A stretch of 64,000 nt of DNA from positions 1 through 64,000 of the forward strand of contig JAMFSU010000113.1 of NCBI GenBank assembly GCA_026225475.1. The letters run 5' to 3'. Positions within the stretch are counted from its first letter, which is position 1. The number at the start of each line of letters is the position of its first letter. The notes under the pieces are model-generated. The model saw only the letters and a program-made list of their open reading frames with translations, was not told where the DNA came from and made no database searches. This stretch comes from Duganella sp. Lineage in GTDB: Bacteria; Pseudomonadota; Gammaproteobacteria; Burkholderiales; Burkholderiaceae_D. A program made the position numbers and the translations under genes. Shown piece after piece: positions 27,544 to 36,692 of the stretch.

Positions 27544-28704
27544 ATGATAATTGCAAAGCGCCTTCATTCTTTGCTGCTTGGTGCGTCGCTTCTGGCTGCC
27601 AGCGTGCCATCCTGGGCCGTGGTCGATAGTCAGGGCGGTCCAGCTGTACTGGAGACTAATTTTCAACCGCCGGTGACACAGATTGCTGCGCAGATTTATG
27701 ACCTGCATCACATGATGCTGATCATCTGTCTGGTGATCTTCGTGGCAGTTTTCGGAGTCATGTTCTACTCCATGTTGCGGCATCGCAAATCGCTCGGTCA
27801 CAAGGCCGCCAGTTTTCATGAAAGCACGTCGGTAGAAATCGCCTGGACAGTTGTGCCGTTTCTGATCGTGATTGGCATGGCGCTGCCAGCCACCAAGACC
27901 GTGGTGGCAATGAAAGATACCTCCAATGCCGATCTGACCATCAAGGCTACCGGCATGCAATGGAAATGGGGCTACGATTATCTCAATGGCGAAGGTGCGG
28001 GGATTTCTTTCTTGTCCAACCTGGCTACGCCGCGCGAACAGATTACCGATGCATCGCTCAAGAAGAACGACAACTACCTGCTGGAAGTCGACAATCCCGT
28101 GGTGGTGCCGGTCAATAAAAAAGTGCGCATCATCACGACCGCCAATGACGTGATCCATTCGTGGACGATTCCTGCGTTTGGCGTCAAGCAGGATGCGATT
28201 CCCGGATTTGTGCGCGATACCTGGTTCAAGGCGGAAAAAATTGGTACTTACCGCGGTCAGTGCGTCGAGTTATGCGGCAAGGATCATGCTTTCATGCCTA
28301 TCGTCGTCAATGTCGTCAGTGAAGCCGATTACAAGATCTGGGTCGATGGCAAGAAGAAGGAAATGGCGGCCAAAGCCGATGATCCCAACAAGGTCTGGAC
28401 CATCGACGAACTCAAGACACGTGGCGAAAAAGTCTATAGCGCCAATTGCGTGGCTTGCCACCAGGCTACCGGAAAGGGTGTTCCCGGCGCGTTCCCGGCA
28501 CTCGATGGAGACCCGATCGTCAACGGTCCACGGGCGCTGCAAATCACCACGGTACTCAATGGCAAGAACGCCATGCCGCCGTGGAAAGGGGTGCTCAACG
28601 ATACCGAAGTCGCCGCCGTGATTACCTATACCCGCAATAGCTGGTCGAATAAAGCACAAGAAAATATAGTCCAACCAGCAGAAGTGCTGGCCGCGCGCAA
28701 GTAA
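27544..28704 (+). CDS. coxB: Cytochrome c oxidase subunit II with fused cytochrome c domain
   Basis: Carries the CuA centre that takes electrons from cytochrome c. The 386 residues comprise a signal peptide (to about residue 25), two transmembrane helices (about 57-78 and 96-117), a cupredoxin domain with CuA ligands His205, Cys240, Cys244, His248 and Met251 ([12 protein letters not shown]), and a C-terminal c-type heme domain with CxxCH at 302-306 and probable axial Met344. The heme domain marks the caa3-like form. A basic tail ends the protein. Confidence 0.97.
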   Translation: MIIAKRLHSLLLGASLLAASVPSWAVVDSQGGPAVLETNFQPPVTQIAAQIYDLHHMMLIICLVIFVAVFGVMFYSMLRHRKSLGHKAASFHESTSVEIAWTVVPFLIVIGMALPATKTVVAMKDTSNADLTIKATGMQWKWGYDYLNGEGAGISFLSNLATPREQITDASLKKNDNYLLEVDNPVVVPVNKKVRIITTANDVIHSWTIPAFGVKQDAIPGFVRDTWFKAEKIGTYRGQCVELCGKDHAFMPIVVNVVSEADYKIWVDGKKKEMAAKADDPNKVWTIDELKTRGEKVYSANCVACHQATGKGVPGAFPALDGDPIVNGPRALQITTVLNGKNAMPPWKGVLNDTEVAAVITYTRNSWSNKAQENIVQPAEVLAARK

Positions 28705-28739
28705 GCCATCGCGTCAAAAAATTGGAATTGGAGATTGAA

Positions 28740-30341
28740 ATGAGCACAACTGTCGCCGAGCACGGTCACGATCATTCTCACGCAGAGGAACACGCGCACG
28801 ATCATCCACATGGCTGGCGGCGCTGGCTGTTTGCCACCAACCACAAGGATATCGGCAGCCTGTATCTGTGGTTCTCGTTCACCATGTTGCTCTCGGGTGG
28901 TGTGCTGGCCTTGCTGATTCGTTCAGAGCTGTTTCATCCTGGCCTGCAATTCTTCCGCCCCGAATTTTTCAATCAACTGACCACCATGCATGGTCTGGTG
29001 ATGGTGTTCGGCGCCATCATGCCGGCCTTCGTCGGCTTCGCAAACTGGATGATTCCGCTGCAAATCGGTGCCTCCGACATGGCTTTTGCGCGCATGAACA
29101 ATTTCTCGTTCTGGCTGCTGCCGCCAGCGGCGCTATTGTTGGCAACTTCGTTCCTGGTGCCGGGCGGTGCCACTGCAGCCGGCTGGACGCTGTATGCGCC
29201 GTTGTCGACCCAAATGGGCCCCGGTATGGACATGGCCATCTTTGCCATGCACATCATGGGCGCATCGTCGATCATGGGCTCGATCAACATCATCGTCACC
29301 ATCCTCAACATGCGCGCCCCCGGCATGACCCTGATGAAGATGCCGATGTTTTGCTGGACCTGGTTGATTACCGCTTATCTGCTGATTGCAGTGATGCCGG
29401 TGCTGGCGGGCGCCATTACGATGACGCTGACGGACCGTCATTTCGGTACCTCGTTCTTCAACGCTGCCGGTGGTGGTGATCCGGTGATGTACCAGCATAT
29501 TTTCTGGTTCTTCGGTCACCCCGAGGTCTACATCATGATTTTGCCGGGCTTTGGTATCGTCTCGCAGATCATCCCGGCGTTCGCGCGCAAGCGCTTGTTC
29601 GGTTACGCCTCGATGGTGTACGCCACAGCATCGATTGCTATTCTGTCGTTCATCGTCTGGGCCCATCACATGTTCACGACCGGCATGCCAGTGACGGCGC
29701 AGTTGTTTTTCATGTATGCGACGATGCTCATCGCCGTGCCGACCGGCGTCAAGATTTTCAACTGGATTGCCACCATGTGGCGCGGTTCCATGACGTTTGA
29801 AACACCAATGCTGTTCTCGGTGGGCTTTATCTTCGTGTTCACCATGGGGGGCTTCACCGGTTTGATTTTGGCAGTGACACCGATCGATATCCAGATGCAG
29901 GACACTTATTACGTGGTGGCGCACTTCCACTACGTGCTGGTGGCCGGTTCGCTGTTTGCGCTGTTCGCCGGGTTCTATTACTGGAGTCCGAAATGGACCG
30001 GCTTCATGTACAACGAATGGCGCGGCAAGTTCCACTTCTGGGCGTCGTTGATTACCTTCAACATCACCTTCTTCCCGATGCACTTCCTCGGCCTGGCCGG
30101 CATGCCGCGCCGGATTGCGGATTACCCGGCGCAATTCACCGATTTCAATATGGTGGCTTCGATCGGCGCGTTTGGCTTCGGTCTGAGTCAGGTGTATTTC
30201 CTGTTCTTCGTGGCGATTCCTGCGCTCAAGGGCGGCGTCAAAGCCGAAGACAAGCCCTGGGATGGCGCCGAAGGCCTGGAGTGGACGGTACCAAGTCCGG
30301 CACCATTCCATACCTTCGAAGTGCCGCCGCTGGTTAAGTGA
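28740..30341 (+). CDS. coxA: Cytochrome c oxidase subunit I
   Basis: Catalytic subunit holding heme a and the heme a3-CuB centre; 533 residues and about twelve transmembrane helices. Family signatures include [16 protein letters not shown] entry ([15 protein letters not shown]), TMHGLVMVF, the CuB/Tyr block [24 protein letters not shown], and the heme-ligand segment [11 protein letters not shown]. The first 24 residues hold eight histidines, a probable metal-binding tail. ATG at 28740 is chosen over a start 18 bases upstream because GGAG lies at ideal distance. Confidence 0.97.
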   Translation: MSTTVAEHGHDHSHAEEHAHDHPHGWRRWLFATNHKDIGSLYLWFSFTMLLSGGVLALLIRSELFHPGLQFFRPEFFNQLTTMHGLVMVFGAIMPAFVGFANWMIPLQIGASDMAFARMNNFSFWLLPPAALLLATSFLVPGGATAAGWTLYAPLSTQMGPGMDMAIFAMHIMGASSIMGSINIIVTILNMRAPGMTLMKMPMFCWTWLITAYLLIAVMPVLAGAITMTLTDRHFGTSFFNAAGGGDPVMYQHIFWFFGHPEVYIMILPGFGIVSQIIPAFARKRLFGYASMVYATASIAILSFIVWAHHMFTTGMPVTAQLFFMYATMLIAVPTGVKIFNWIATMWRGSMTFETPMLFSVGFIFVFTMGGFTGLILAVTPIDIQMQDTYYVVAHFHYVLVAGSLFALFAGFYYWSPKWTGFMYNEWRGKFHFWASLITFNITFFPMHFLGLAGMPRRIADYPAQFTDFNMVASIGAFGFGLSQVYFLFFVAIPALKGGVKAEDKPWDGAEGLEWTVPSPAPFHTFEVPPLVK

Positions 30342-30406
30342 CCGGTTGACCCTCCTCGCTTGACCTTCATACAAAGGAAGCGGCAGGCAGGTTCTGCCCA
30401 AATACT

Positions 30407-30517
30407 ATGACAGATCGTAAAAAGCCGAATAACCTGCGCACAGCCTTGCTGCTGGCCTTGGTTGCCTTGGGATTCTTTATCGGCATCATTGTCAATCGGG
30501 TATGGGGGCAAGGATGA
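30407..30517 (+). CDS. Small cytochrome oxidase assembly-type membrane protein (36 aa)
   Basis: A 36-codon gene: a basic N-terminus (MTDRKKPNNLR), one transmembrane helix (about residues 12-30) and a short tail. Its stop overlaps the ctaG start by four bases (ATGA), strong evidence that it is translated. Tiny single-helix proteins annotated as cytochrome oxidase small assembly protein occupy this exact place between coxA and ctaG in Burkholderiales. The function is inferred from position only. Confidence 0.72.
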   Translation: MTDRKKPNNLRTALLLALVALGFFIGIIVNRVWGQG

Positions 30518-31077
30518 CTAAGTCCTGCGAGGACGGCTCTGGCCGGTACCTGAACCGGCAAATGCTGGGCAAGTTGCTGGTCATCGCAGTGATGATGTTC
30601 GGCTTCGGTTATGCCTTGATTCCGTTGTACAAAAAGATTTGCGAAGTCACTGGTGTCAATTTCCTGACACCCAAGGATGCCACCGTGGATACGCCGGCCA
30701 ATACGCAGATCGACAAGACACGCACGGTGACCATCGAGTTCGACGGCAATTCGCAAGGGCCTTGGCGTTTTCGCCCGACCGTGGCCAGCATGAAGGTCCA
30801 TCCGGGTGAGATGACGCAAGTCTTGTACGAAGTGGTCAACACGCAAGCTCGCACAGTCGATGCACAGGCAATACCAAGTTATGCGCCACAGCAGTCGGCG
30901 GCGTTTTTCAAGAAGGTTGAGTGTTTTTGCTTCACGCAACAAACCTTGGCGCCGCATCAGGCCAAGCAAATGCCGGTGGTGTTTTATATTGATCCGGCGC
31001 TACCTAAGGACGTGACAACGATTACGTTGTCATATACCTTCTTTGAAGTCGCAGGCCTGGAAAAGAAGCGCAGTTGA
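30514..31077 (+). CDS. ctaG: Cytochrome c oxidase assembly protein CtaG/Cox11
   Basis: Membrane-anchored copper chaperone that delivers copper to the CuB site of subunit I. The 187 residues have an N-terminal transmembrane helix (about 18-38) and an immunoglobulin-like periplasmic domain with the copper-binding CFCF motif at 137-140 (KKVECFCFTQQ). The GTNTDWRF-type region appears as GPWRFRPT. ATG at 30514 overlaps the upstream small gene; a start 12 bases earlier is possible but breaks the coupling pattern. Confidence 0.95.
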   Translation: MTKSCEDGSGRYLNRQMLGKLLVIAVMMFGFGYALIPLYKKICEVTGVNFLTPKDATVDTPANTQIDKTRTVTIEFDGNSQGPWRFRPTVASMKVHPGEMTQVLYEVVNTQARTVDAQAIPSYAPQQSAAFFKKVECFCFTQQTLAPHQAKQMPVVFYIDPALPKDVTTITLSYTFFEVAGLEKKRS

Positions 31078-31133
31078 CGCGCGTCATGGCACAGGCAGTC
31101 ACAGGATGCGGCAGTATCTGAGGAGCGTGGCAG

Positions 31134-31349
31134 ATGGATGATTTGAAGCAGGCAAGTCGGCGCAAGGCGTCGTTTCTGGCGACGATGAAGGCGGTATTGT
31201 GGTCTTTTTTCGGTGTACGCAAACATAGTGATTACGAAAACGATGCGGCTCAGCTTAACCCGCTGCATGTCATTATTGCCGGCATTATCGGTGCCGCGAT
31301 TTTTGTGGCGGTCTTGATTGTGATCGTGAAGATTGTCGTGGCGAAGTAA
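31134..31349 (+). CDS. DUF2970 small membrane protein
   Basis: A 71-residue protein: a basic amphipathic N-terminal half containing MKAVLWSFFGVRK, and one C-terminal transmembrane helix (about residues 46-69). This matches DUF2970. It is commonly found between ctaG and coxC in betaproteobacteria, so a role in oxidase assembly or stability is likely, but no activity is known. GAGGAG precedes the ATG. Confidence 0.8.
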   Translation: MDDLKQASRRKASFLATMKAVLWSFFGVRKHSDYENDAAQLNPLHVIIAGIIGAAIFVAVLIVIVKIVVAK

Positions 31350-31420
31350 CTGCCGGCAGCGGGTGGCCGGCTTGTTGCCGCAGTCGTTTATAAAAATCGA
31401 TGTTGTATTGGGAGATGAAG

Positions 31421-32281
31421 ATGAGTTCTCAACACGCGAAAGCGCCATACTATTTCGTGCCGGGGCCGTCGCAATGGCCGGTGCTAGCGGGCGCGTCCCT
31501 GTTGCTGACCATGGCCGGGGCGTCGGCTTGGGTCAACGGTCATACCTGGGGCGCGGCGCTCAATATTATGGGCATTCTGGCGGTGCTGGTGGTGCTGTAC
31601 AAATGGTTCGGCCAAGCCATCGGCGAGTCCGAGTCAGGCCAATACAACGAACGTATCGATGCGTCGTTTCGTTGGAGCATGGGTTGGTTCATTTTTTCGG
31701 AAGTGATGTTTTTTGCCGCCTTCTTCGGTGCCCTGTTTTATGCGCGTAGCATCACCATGCCCTGGTTGGCTGATCTTGATCACAAGGTGCTGTGGCCCGA
31801 CTTTGCCGCCCATTGGGGTAACGTCGGTCCGGCCGGTACGGTTGAGCCGTTCAGTGTCATGGGACCGTTCCCGATTCCGACGATTAATACTGCACTATTG
31901 CTAAGTTCTGGTGTGACCCTGACGATCTCGCATCATGCCTTGCGCGCCGGCCATCGTGGCAAGACTGCTGCATGGTTGTTTGCTACGGTTTTGCTGGGGG
32001 CCATGTTCATGGGCTTTCAGGCGTATGAATATATACACGCCTACCATGAGTTGAATCTGAAGCTGACATCGGGCATCTATGGCTCGACTTTTTTCCTGCT
32101 GACCGGCTTCCACGGTTTCCATGTCACGATCGGTGCGATCATGTTGTCGGTGGTGCTGTATCGGGTATTGCGCGGTCATTTCACGCCCGAGCATCATTTC
32201 GCCTTTGAAGGCGCGGCCTGGTATTGGCACTTTGTCGACGTGGTGTGGCTGGGACTGTATGTTGTGGTCTACTGGTTGTAA
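31421..32281 (+). CDS. coxC: Cytochrome c oxidase subunit III
   Basis: Seven-helix structural subunit of the aa3 oxidase; 286 residues. Conserved blocks: YYFVPGPSQWPVL at the N-terminus, MGWFIFSEVMFFAAFFGALFY, LLLSSGVTLTISHHAL, FQAYEYIHA and FHGFHVTIGAI, ending AWYWHFVDVVWLGLYVVVYW. The ATG at 31421 has GGAG seven bases upstream, favoured over an in-frame ATG at 31400. A perfect terminator follows, closing the first part of the cox cluster. Confidence 0.97.
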   Translation: MSSQHAKAPYYFVPGPSQWPVLAGASLLLTMAGASAWVNGHTWGAALNIMGILAVLVVLYKWFGQAIGESESGQYNERIDASFRWSMGWFIFSEVMFFAAFFGALFYARSITMPWLADLDHKVLWPDFAAHWGNVGPAGTVEPFSVMGPFPIPTINTALLLSSGVTLTISHHALRAGHRGKTAAWLFATVLLGAMFMGFQAYEYIHAYHELNLKLTSGIYGSTFFLLTGFHGFHVTIGAIMLSVVLYRVLRGHFTPEHHFAFEGAAWYWHFVDVVWLGLYVVVYWL

Positions 32282-32304
32282 GTCGATTGCAAGAAGATAA
32301 GTAG

Positions 32305-32329
32305 AGCCGCACTTCGGTGCGGCTTTTTT
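32305..32329 (+). terminator. Intrinsic terminator after coxC
   Basis: AGCCGCAC (32305-32312), a stable TTCG tetraloop, GTGCGGCT (32317-32324) and a T run to 32329. Confidence 0.9.
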
Positions 32330-32404
32330 ACGGGTTACATCAGTTGTAAAAGCGGCAGGGATGGCGAACTTCCGCGTATTTTCTGGGCGAAGTCGGGGGC
32401 GTTC

Positions 32405-32605
32405 TTAGTGGATGCCGGTAGGCTGGATCAGGCCGAACTTGTAGGCCAGCAGCAGCAGGATGAACAGTAATACCGAAAAGCCGACCCGCAAGGTCAGTGC
32501 ATAGACCGTACGATTGCTCTTGCCCTTGTCGCGCATCATGAACAGCAAGGCAGAGGCAAGACTGCCAATGATCAGCAGGAAGGCGATGGCGACGATGATT
32601 TTCAT
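32405..32605 (-). CDS. Twin-helix membrane protein (DUF2909)
   Basis: A 66-residue protein with two transmembrane helices (about residues 3-23 and 39-59) separated by a short basic loop (MRDKGKSNRT). It fits the DUF2909 twin-transmembrane family, which sits beside the SURF1 gene in many beta- and gammaproteobacteria; here it is divergent from SURF1. The frame remains open upstream, but the ATG at 32605 begins the first helix and gives the family length. Function unknown. Confidence 0.78.
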   Translation of the reverse strand: MKIIVAIAFLLIIGSLASALLFMMRDKGKSNRTVYALTLRVGFSVLLFILLLLAYKFGLIQPTGIH

Positions 32606-32662
32606 GGCATGCGCAGGTGATTGTTTCGGCAAAAAGCATTCGATCAATAAGGTGACATTGTA

Positions 32663-33391
32663 ATGCCAATCAGATTCAAAATACGGGTGGTGCCGTTGCT
32701 GGCGACCTTGCTTGTGGCCAGCCTCGGCGTGCTGCTGGGGCAATGGCAAACCCGGCGTGGCGACGAAAAGCAGGCAATTCAGGAGCGCATGGTCGAACGT
32801 CAGGCTGCACCCGCGATCACGCTGGACCGAGGTCTGCTGCAACAGGATCCGCGCCAGGGTGAATTTCGCCATGTTCGTTTGCAGGGAGAGTTCATCGCCG
32901 GGTGGACCATCTATCTCGATAATCGGCCCTATCGCAGCATGGCCGGGATGTATGTGCTGACACCGTTTAAAATAGCGGGCTCTGATAAAGCAGTGCTGGT
33001 TGAGCGCGGCTGGGTTGCGCGCGATCTGAATGACCGCACCAAGCTGCCGCAGTTACAGACACCGGCAGGCACGGTCGAGATTGAGGGGATACTGCGGCTG
33101 GGCGCTGGTCATTTGTTGCAACTGGGTACGGCCGATGCGATGCAGCCAGGTGTCATCCTGCAAAACCTGGATATTGCCAGCTTTGCCAAGACCAGCGGAC
33201 TGGCACTGGTGCCGTTCGTGATCGAGCAGGGGCTGGATGCCGCAAATGCTCAGGATGGCCTGGTGCGAGACTGGCCGGCGCCGTCTTTAGGCATAGAACG
33301 GCATCGTGGTTATGCGCTGCAATGGTATGCCCTGGCCTTGATGGCCGTCATTTTCTTCGTCGTCACAGGATTTCGCAGTGGAAAAAAGTAA
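32663..33391 (+). CDS. SURF1 family cytochrome oxidase assembly protein
   Basis: SURF1 proteins help insert heme a into subunit I. The 242 residues have two flanking transmembrane helices (about 9-27 and 219-237) and a periplasmic domain between them. Family blocks: LGVLLGQWQTRRGDEK, LDNRPYRSMAGMYVLTPF, VLVERGWVARD, and GYALQWYALALMAV at the C-terminal helix. The gene overlaps the next by 14 bases, indicating coupled translation. Confidence 0.93.
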   Translation: MPIRFKIRVVPLLATLLVASLGVLLGQWQTRRGDEKQAIQERMVERQAAPAITLDRGLLQQDPRQGEFRHVRLQGEFIAGWTIYLDNRPYRSMAGMYVLTPFKIAGSDKAVLVERGWVARDLNDRTKLPQLQTPAGTVEIEGILRLGAGHLLQLGTADAMQPGVILQNLDIASFAKTSGLALVPFVIEQGLDAANAQDGLVRDWPAPSLGIERHRGYALQWYALALMAVIFFVVTGFRSGKK

Positions 33392-33995
33392 ACCGCAGTT
33401 GCCCTCGCCATCCGATTTACAACGCCGGCGTGGACGTTGGAAGTTGATGTTGATCGTGGCCGTATGCGCAGCACCGATGATCGCCTCGTATTTCACGTAT
33501 TACGTGATCAAGCCGGAAAGCCGCACCAACTATGGCGAGCTGCTCGACCCGCGGCAGTACCCAATACCGCCATTGGGCATGACCACGCTCGATGGCAAGC
33601 CGGTCAAGCTGCAGGATTACCAGGGCAAGTGGGTATTGTTGCAAGTTGGCGGCGGTGACTGCAACCAATCCTGCAAGGAGCATCTGTTTGCTATGCGCCA
33701 GTTGCGCTTGATGCAAGGCAAGGACATGGAGCGCATGGAGCGCGTTTGGCTGATTACTGATGCACAACCGCTCGATACCATGCTCATGCGCGAATATGAC
33801 GGCACCGACATGCTGCGTGTCGATTCCAAGTTGTTGCAAGCCTGGTTGCCGGTCGAGGCTGGCGGTAGCGCAGCCGACCATCTGTACATGATCGATCCGC
33901 GCGGCAATCTGATGATGCGTTTCCCCAAGGGTGCCGATCCCAACCGGGTGAAAAAAGATATCGGCAAACTGTTGCGTGCATCGAGCATAGGATAA
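33378..33995 (+). CDS. Membrane-anchored SCO/thioredoxin-like protein of the oxidase cluster
   Basis: A 205-residue protein with an N-terminal transmembrane helix (about 22-44) and a periplasmic thioredoxin-like domain. It keeps a CxxxC pair (Cys95, Cys99: GGDCNQSCKEHL), the spacing used by SCO proteins for copper, and LYMIDPRGNLMMRFP near the C-terminus. It lacks the clear SCO histidine region, so copper binding is uncertain; a thiol redox role for the CuA site is an alternative. It starts with GTG at 33378 inside the SURF1 gene. Typical position between SURF1 and ctaA. Confidence 0.75.
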   Translation: MEKSKPQLPSPSDLQRRRGRWKLMLIVAVCAAPMIASYFTYYVIKPESRTNYGELLDPRQYPIPPLGMTTLDGKPVKLQDYQGKWVLLQVGGGDCNQSCKEHLFAMRQLRLMQGKDMERMERVWLITDAQPLDTMLMREYDGTDMLRVDSKLLQAWLPVEAGGSAADHLYMIDPRGNLMMRFPKGADPNRVKKDIGKLLRASSIG

Positions 33996-34001
33996 GCGGC
34001 C

Positions 34002-35126
34002 ATGTGGATACAACTCGCCGTAACGGCCTTGCTGGTGGCAATGATTCCGCTGGCGCTGACCTGGTGGTCGCGCGACTCCGACAAATTTCGCAAGCTGGTG
34101 TGGGTCGCCTTGTTTCTCACATTTGATCTGATCATGTTCGGTGCATTTACGCGGCTGACCGATTCCGGTCTGGGCTGTCCCGATTGGCCCGGCTGTTATG
34201 GTCACGCCAATCCATTGCTGGCACATGCGCCGATCAGCGCAGCTCAGGAAGCCATGCCGAGCGGGCCGGTCACACATGCCAAAGCCTGGATCGAGATGAC
34301 GCATCGCTATCTGGCCATGGCAGTGGGAATTTTGACCATAGCCATCATGGTGATTGCCTGGTGGCGCTGGATCAAGTCGCAGCGTACCGAACAGCGCTAC
34401 CGGCCGTGGTTTCCGACCGCCTTGTTTTTGTTTATCTGTCTGCAAGGTGCCTTTGGTGCCTGGACCGTGACGATGAAGTTGCAACCTGTGATCGTCACCA
34501 TGCATTTATTGCTGGGCTTGACCTTGCTGGCCATGCTGGTCTGGCTCGGCGCCCGCCAGAATCAGCACGCACCCGTGCTGGCGGCAGCGCGTGCCTTGCG
34601 GATACCGGCCTTGATCGGCCTGTTGCTGCTGGTGCTGCAGATCGCGCTCGGTGGCTGGGTCAGCACCAATTATGCCGCCCTGGCGTGCAGCGATTTCCCG
34701 CTCTGCCATGGCACGCTGGTGCCGCAAATGGACTTCGCCAACGGCTTTACGCTGTGGCGTCACCTGGGCAAGACTGCCGACGGCGAATACCTGCCGTTTC
34801 CAGCGTTGACTGCGATCCACTGGGTGCATCGCAGTTTTGCTGTCGTGGTGATTACCTATATTGCGTGGCTGAGTCACAAGGCCATGCGTGACAGCGGCCT
34901 GCGTAAAACCGGGCGCTGGCTGTTGATTGTGATTGGCTTGCAACTGCTGACCGGCTTGTCGACCATTTACTTCAGTTGGCCATTGGCAATTGCAGTGGTG
35001 CACAACGGCGGTGCAGCTTTACTTCTGTTATTGCTGGTCATGTTAAACTACAAGGCCCGGCATGCACCGTTGGCAACAGGTTCTAACGCATCTGTGCCCG
35101 GTCTCGCGCCTGCCCCGACATCCTGA
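34002..35126 (+). CDS. ctaA: Heme A synthase (COX15/CtaA)
   Basis: Oxidises heme O to heme A for the aa3 oxidase. The 374 residues form about eight transmembrane helices. Landmarks: [22 protein letters not shown] (in the first half), [12 protein letters not shown] with a heme-ligand His, [25 protein letters not shown], the second Cys pair around [11 protein letters not shown], and [12 protein letters not shown]. The ATG at 34002 is six bases after the preceding stop. It is followed after one base by ctaB, so heme O and heme A synthesis are coexpressed. Confidence 0.95.
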   Translation: MWIQLAVTALLVAMIPLALTWWSRDSDKFRKLVWVALFLTFDLIMFGAFTRLTDSGLGCPDWPGCYGHANPLLAHAPISAAQEAMPSGPVTHAKAWIEMTHRYLAMAVGILTIAIMVIAWWRWIKSQRTEQRYRPWFPTALFLFICLQGAFGAWTVTMKLQPVIVTMHLLLGLTLLAMLVWLGARQNQHAPVLAAARALRIPALIGLLLLVLQIALGGWVSTNYAALACSDFPLCHGTLVPQMDFANGFTLWRHLGKTADGEYLPFPALTAIHWVHRSFAVVVITYIAWLSHKAMRDSGLRKTGRWLLIVIGLQLLTGLSTIYFSWPLAIAVVHNGGAALLLLLLVMLNYKARHAPLATGSNASVPGLAPAPTS

Positions 35127-35127
35127 T

Positions 35128-36021
35128 ATGACCTCTCTGACAGCACCAAGCAACCGTATCGCCCAGTATTGGGCACTGACCAAACCACGGGTTACCCAGC
35201 TCGCGGTCTTTTGTGCCGTGATTGGCATGTTTCTGGCGACGCCGGACCTGCCTGACTGGCGTCGCGTGGTGTTTGGCACCATTGGTATCTGGCTGCTGGC
35301 CGGTGCCGCCTTCGCCATCAATTGCCTGGTCGAGCGTGAAATCGATTCGCGCATGGCGCGCACGGCAAGGCGGCCGATGGCGCGCGGCGAGCTGACAGTG
35401 GCGCAAACGTTGACCTTTTCAGGTGTGATTGGCGGCATGGGCATGTGGGTGCTGTATGTGCTGGTCAATCCACTGACCATGTGGCTGACGTTTGCCACCT
35501 TTGTCGGCTATGCCGTCATTTACACCATCATCCTCAAGCCGGCCACACCGCAAAACATCGTCATCGGTGGCCTGGCCGGTGCCATGCCACCAGCACTGGG
35601 TTGGGCGGCGGTAGCCAATGATGTGCCGATGCAAGCCTGGATTCTGGTGTTGATTATCTTCATCTGGACGCCGCCGCACTTCTGGGCACTGGCGTTGTAC
35701 CGCCGTGACGACTATGCCAAATCGGGCTTGCCGATGTTGCCGATCACGCATGGCGTCAAGTTCACCCAATTGCAGATTCTGTTATACACAATTGCGTTGC
35801 TGGCCACCACCATGTTGCCGTTTGCGGTCGGCATGAGCGGCCTGATCTATCTGGGTACTGCAATTGTGTTGGGAGCAATTTTCTTCTATTTTTCATGGCA
35901 GATTTATCGCCATTACACCGACCTGATTGCGCGCAAGGCCTTTGCGTTTTCCATCGTGTATCTGTCGATTCTGTTTGCTGTGCTGTTGATTGACCATTAC
36001 CTGTTGTTCAGGACCCTCTGA
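35128..36021 (+). CDS. ctaB: Protoheme IX farnesyltransferase (heme O synthase)
   Basis: Transfers a farnesyl group to heme B to make heme O, the substrate of CtaA. The 297 residues span about nine helices of the UbiA superfamily; the two Asp-rich regions read [19 protein letters not shown] and [26 protein letters not shown] near the N-terminus is typical. ATG at 35128 is chosen because homology starts there and it directly follows the ctaA stop; the frame extends further upstream inside ctaA. Its stop overlaps the next start. Confidence 0.96.
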   Translation: MTSLTAPSNRIAQYWALTKPRVTQLAVFCAVIGMFLATPDLPDWRRVVFGTIGIWLLAGAAFAINCLVEREIDSRMARTARRPMARGELTVAQTLTFSGVIGGMGMWVLYVLVNPLTMWLTFATFVGYAVIYTIILKPATPQNIVIGGLAGAMPPALGWAAVANDVPMQAWILVLIIFIWTPPHFWALALYRRDDYAKSGLPMLPITHGVKFTQLQILLYTIALLATTMLPFAVGMSGLIYLGTAIVLGAIFFYFSWQIYRHYTDLIARKAFAFSIVYLSILFAVLLIDHYLLFRTL

Positions 36022-36611
36022 TGAAACGCCTGCTGTCTTCCCTATCGTTGGCACTGTTGGTGGTGCTCAGTGTGTCTGCCTGTCAGCCAGGCAGTAGCGA
36101 GAAATTCATCAATACCGACGTTACCGGCCTCGATTACGCCAAGGATTTTGCGCTGACCGACCATAACGGCAAGCCGCGTACTCTGGCTGATTTCAAGGGC
36201 AAGGCAGTGGTGATGTTCTTCGGGTACACGCAATGCCCCGATGTTTGTCCGACCACCATGGCGGAAATGGCGAACGTGATGCAGCAATTGGGATCGCAGG
36301 CTGACAAGGTGCAAGTATTGTTCGTTACCATCGATCCGGCACGCGATACACCAACGATTCTGGCGCAATACGTACCGGCCTTCGACAAGCGCTTCCTAGG
36401 CTTGTATGGCGATGATGCGGCCACGGCCAAGGTGGCCAAGGAGTTCAAGGTATTCTTCCAGAAAGTGCCGGGCAAGACGCCGGGCAGCTATACCATGGAC
36501 CATACGGCCGGCAGCTATGTGTTTGATCCGCAAGGACGTATTCGTCTGTTCGTGCGCCATGATCAGGGAGCCGAACCAATTGTCCACGATCTTAAAATAT
36601 TGTTGTCGTAG
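36021..36611 (+). CDS. SCO family copper lipoprotein
   Basis: Periplasmic copper chaperone or thiol reductase for the CuA site of subunit II. The 196 residues begin with a lipoprotein signal (lipobox VSAC, acylated Cys21) and have a thioredoxin fold with the full SCO copper triad: Cys72-x-x-x-Cys76 (CPDVCP) and His161 (MDHTAGS). TIDPARDT is also a family block. It is the last gene of the cox cluster and ends at a bidirectional terminator. Confidence 0.93.
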   Translation: MKRLLSSLSLALLVVLSVSACQPGSSEKFINTDVTGLDYAKDFALTDHNGKPRTLADFKGKAVVMFFGYTQCPDVCPTTMAEMANVMQQLGSQADKVQVLFVTIDPARDTPTILAQYVPAFDKRFLGLYGDDAATAKVAKEFKVFFQKVPGKTPGSYTMDHTAGSYVFDPQGRIRLFVRHDQGAEPIVHDLKILLS

Positions 36612-36647
36612 ACGAAGCCTCATCGCAATTTGATAGCAGCGAAAGAA

Positions 36648-36673
36648 AAAGGCGCTCCGAGGAGCGCCTTTTG
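36648..36673. terminator. Bidirectional terminator between the SCO gene and rpoH
   Basis: AAAAGGCGCTCC (36648-36659) faces GGAGCGCCTTTT (36662-36673), a near-continuous 12-bp arm pair with A and T ends between two convergent genes. Confidence 0.8.
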
Positions 36674-36692
36674 CGTGAAAGTTGCTGGCCTT

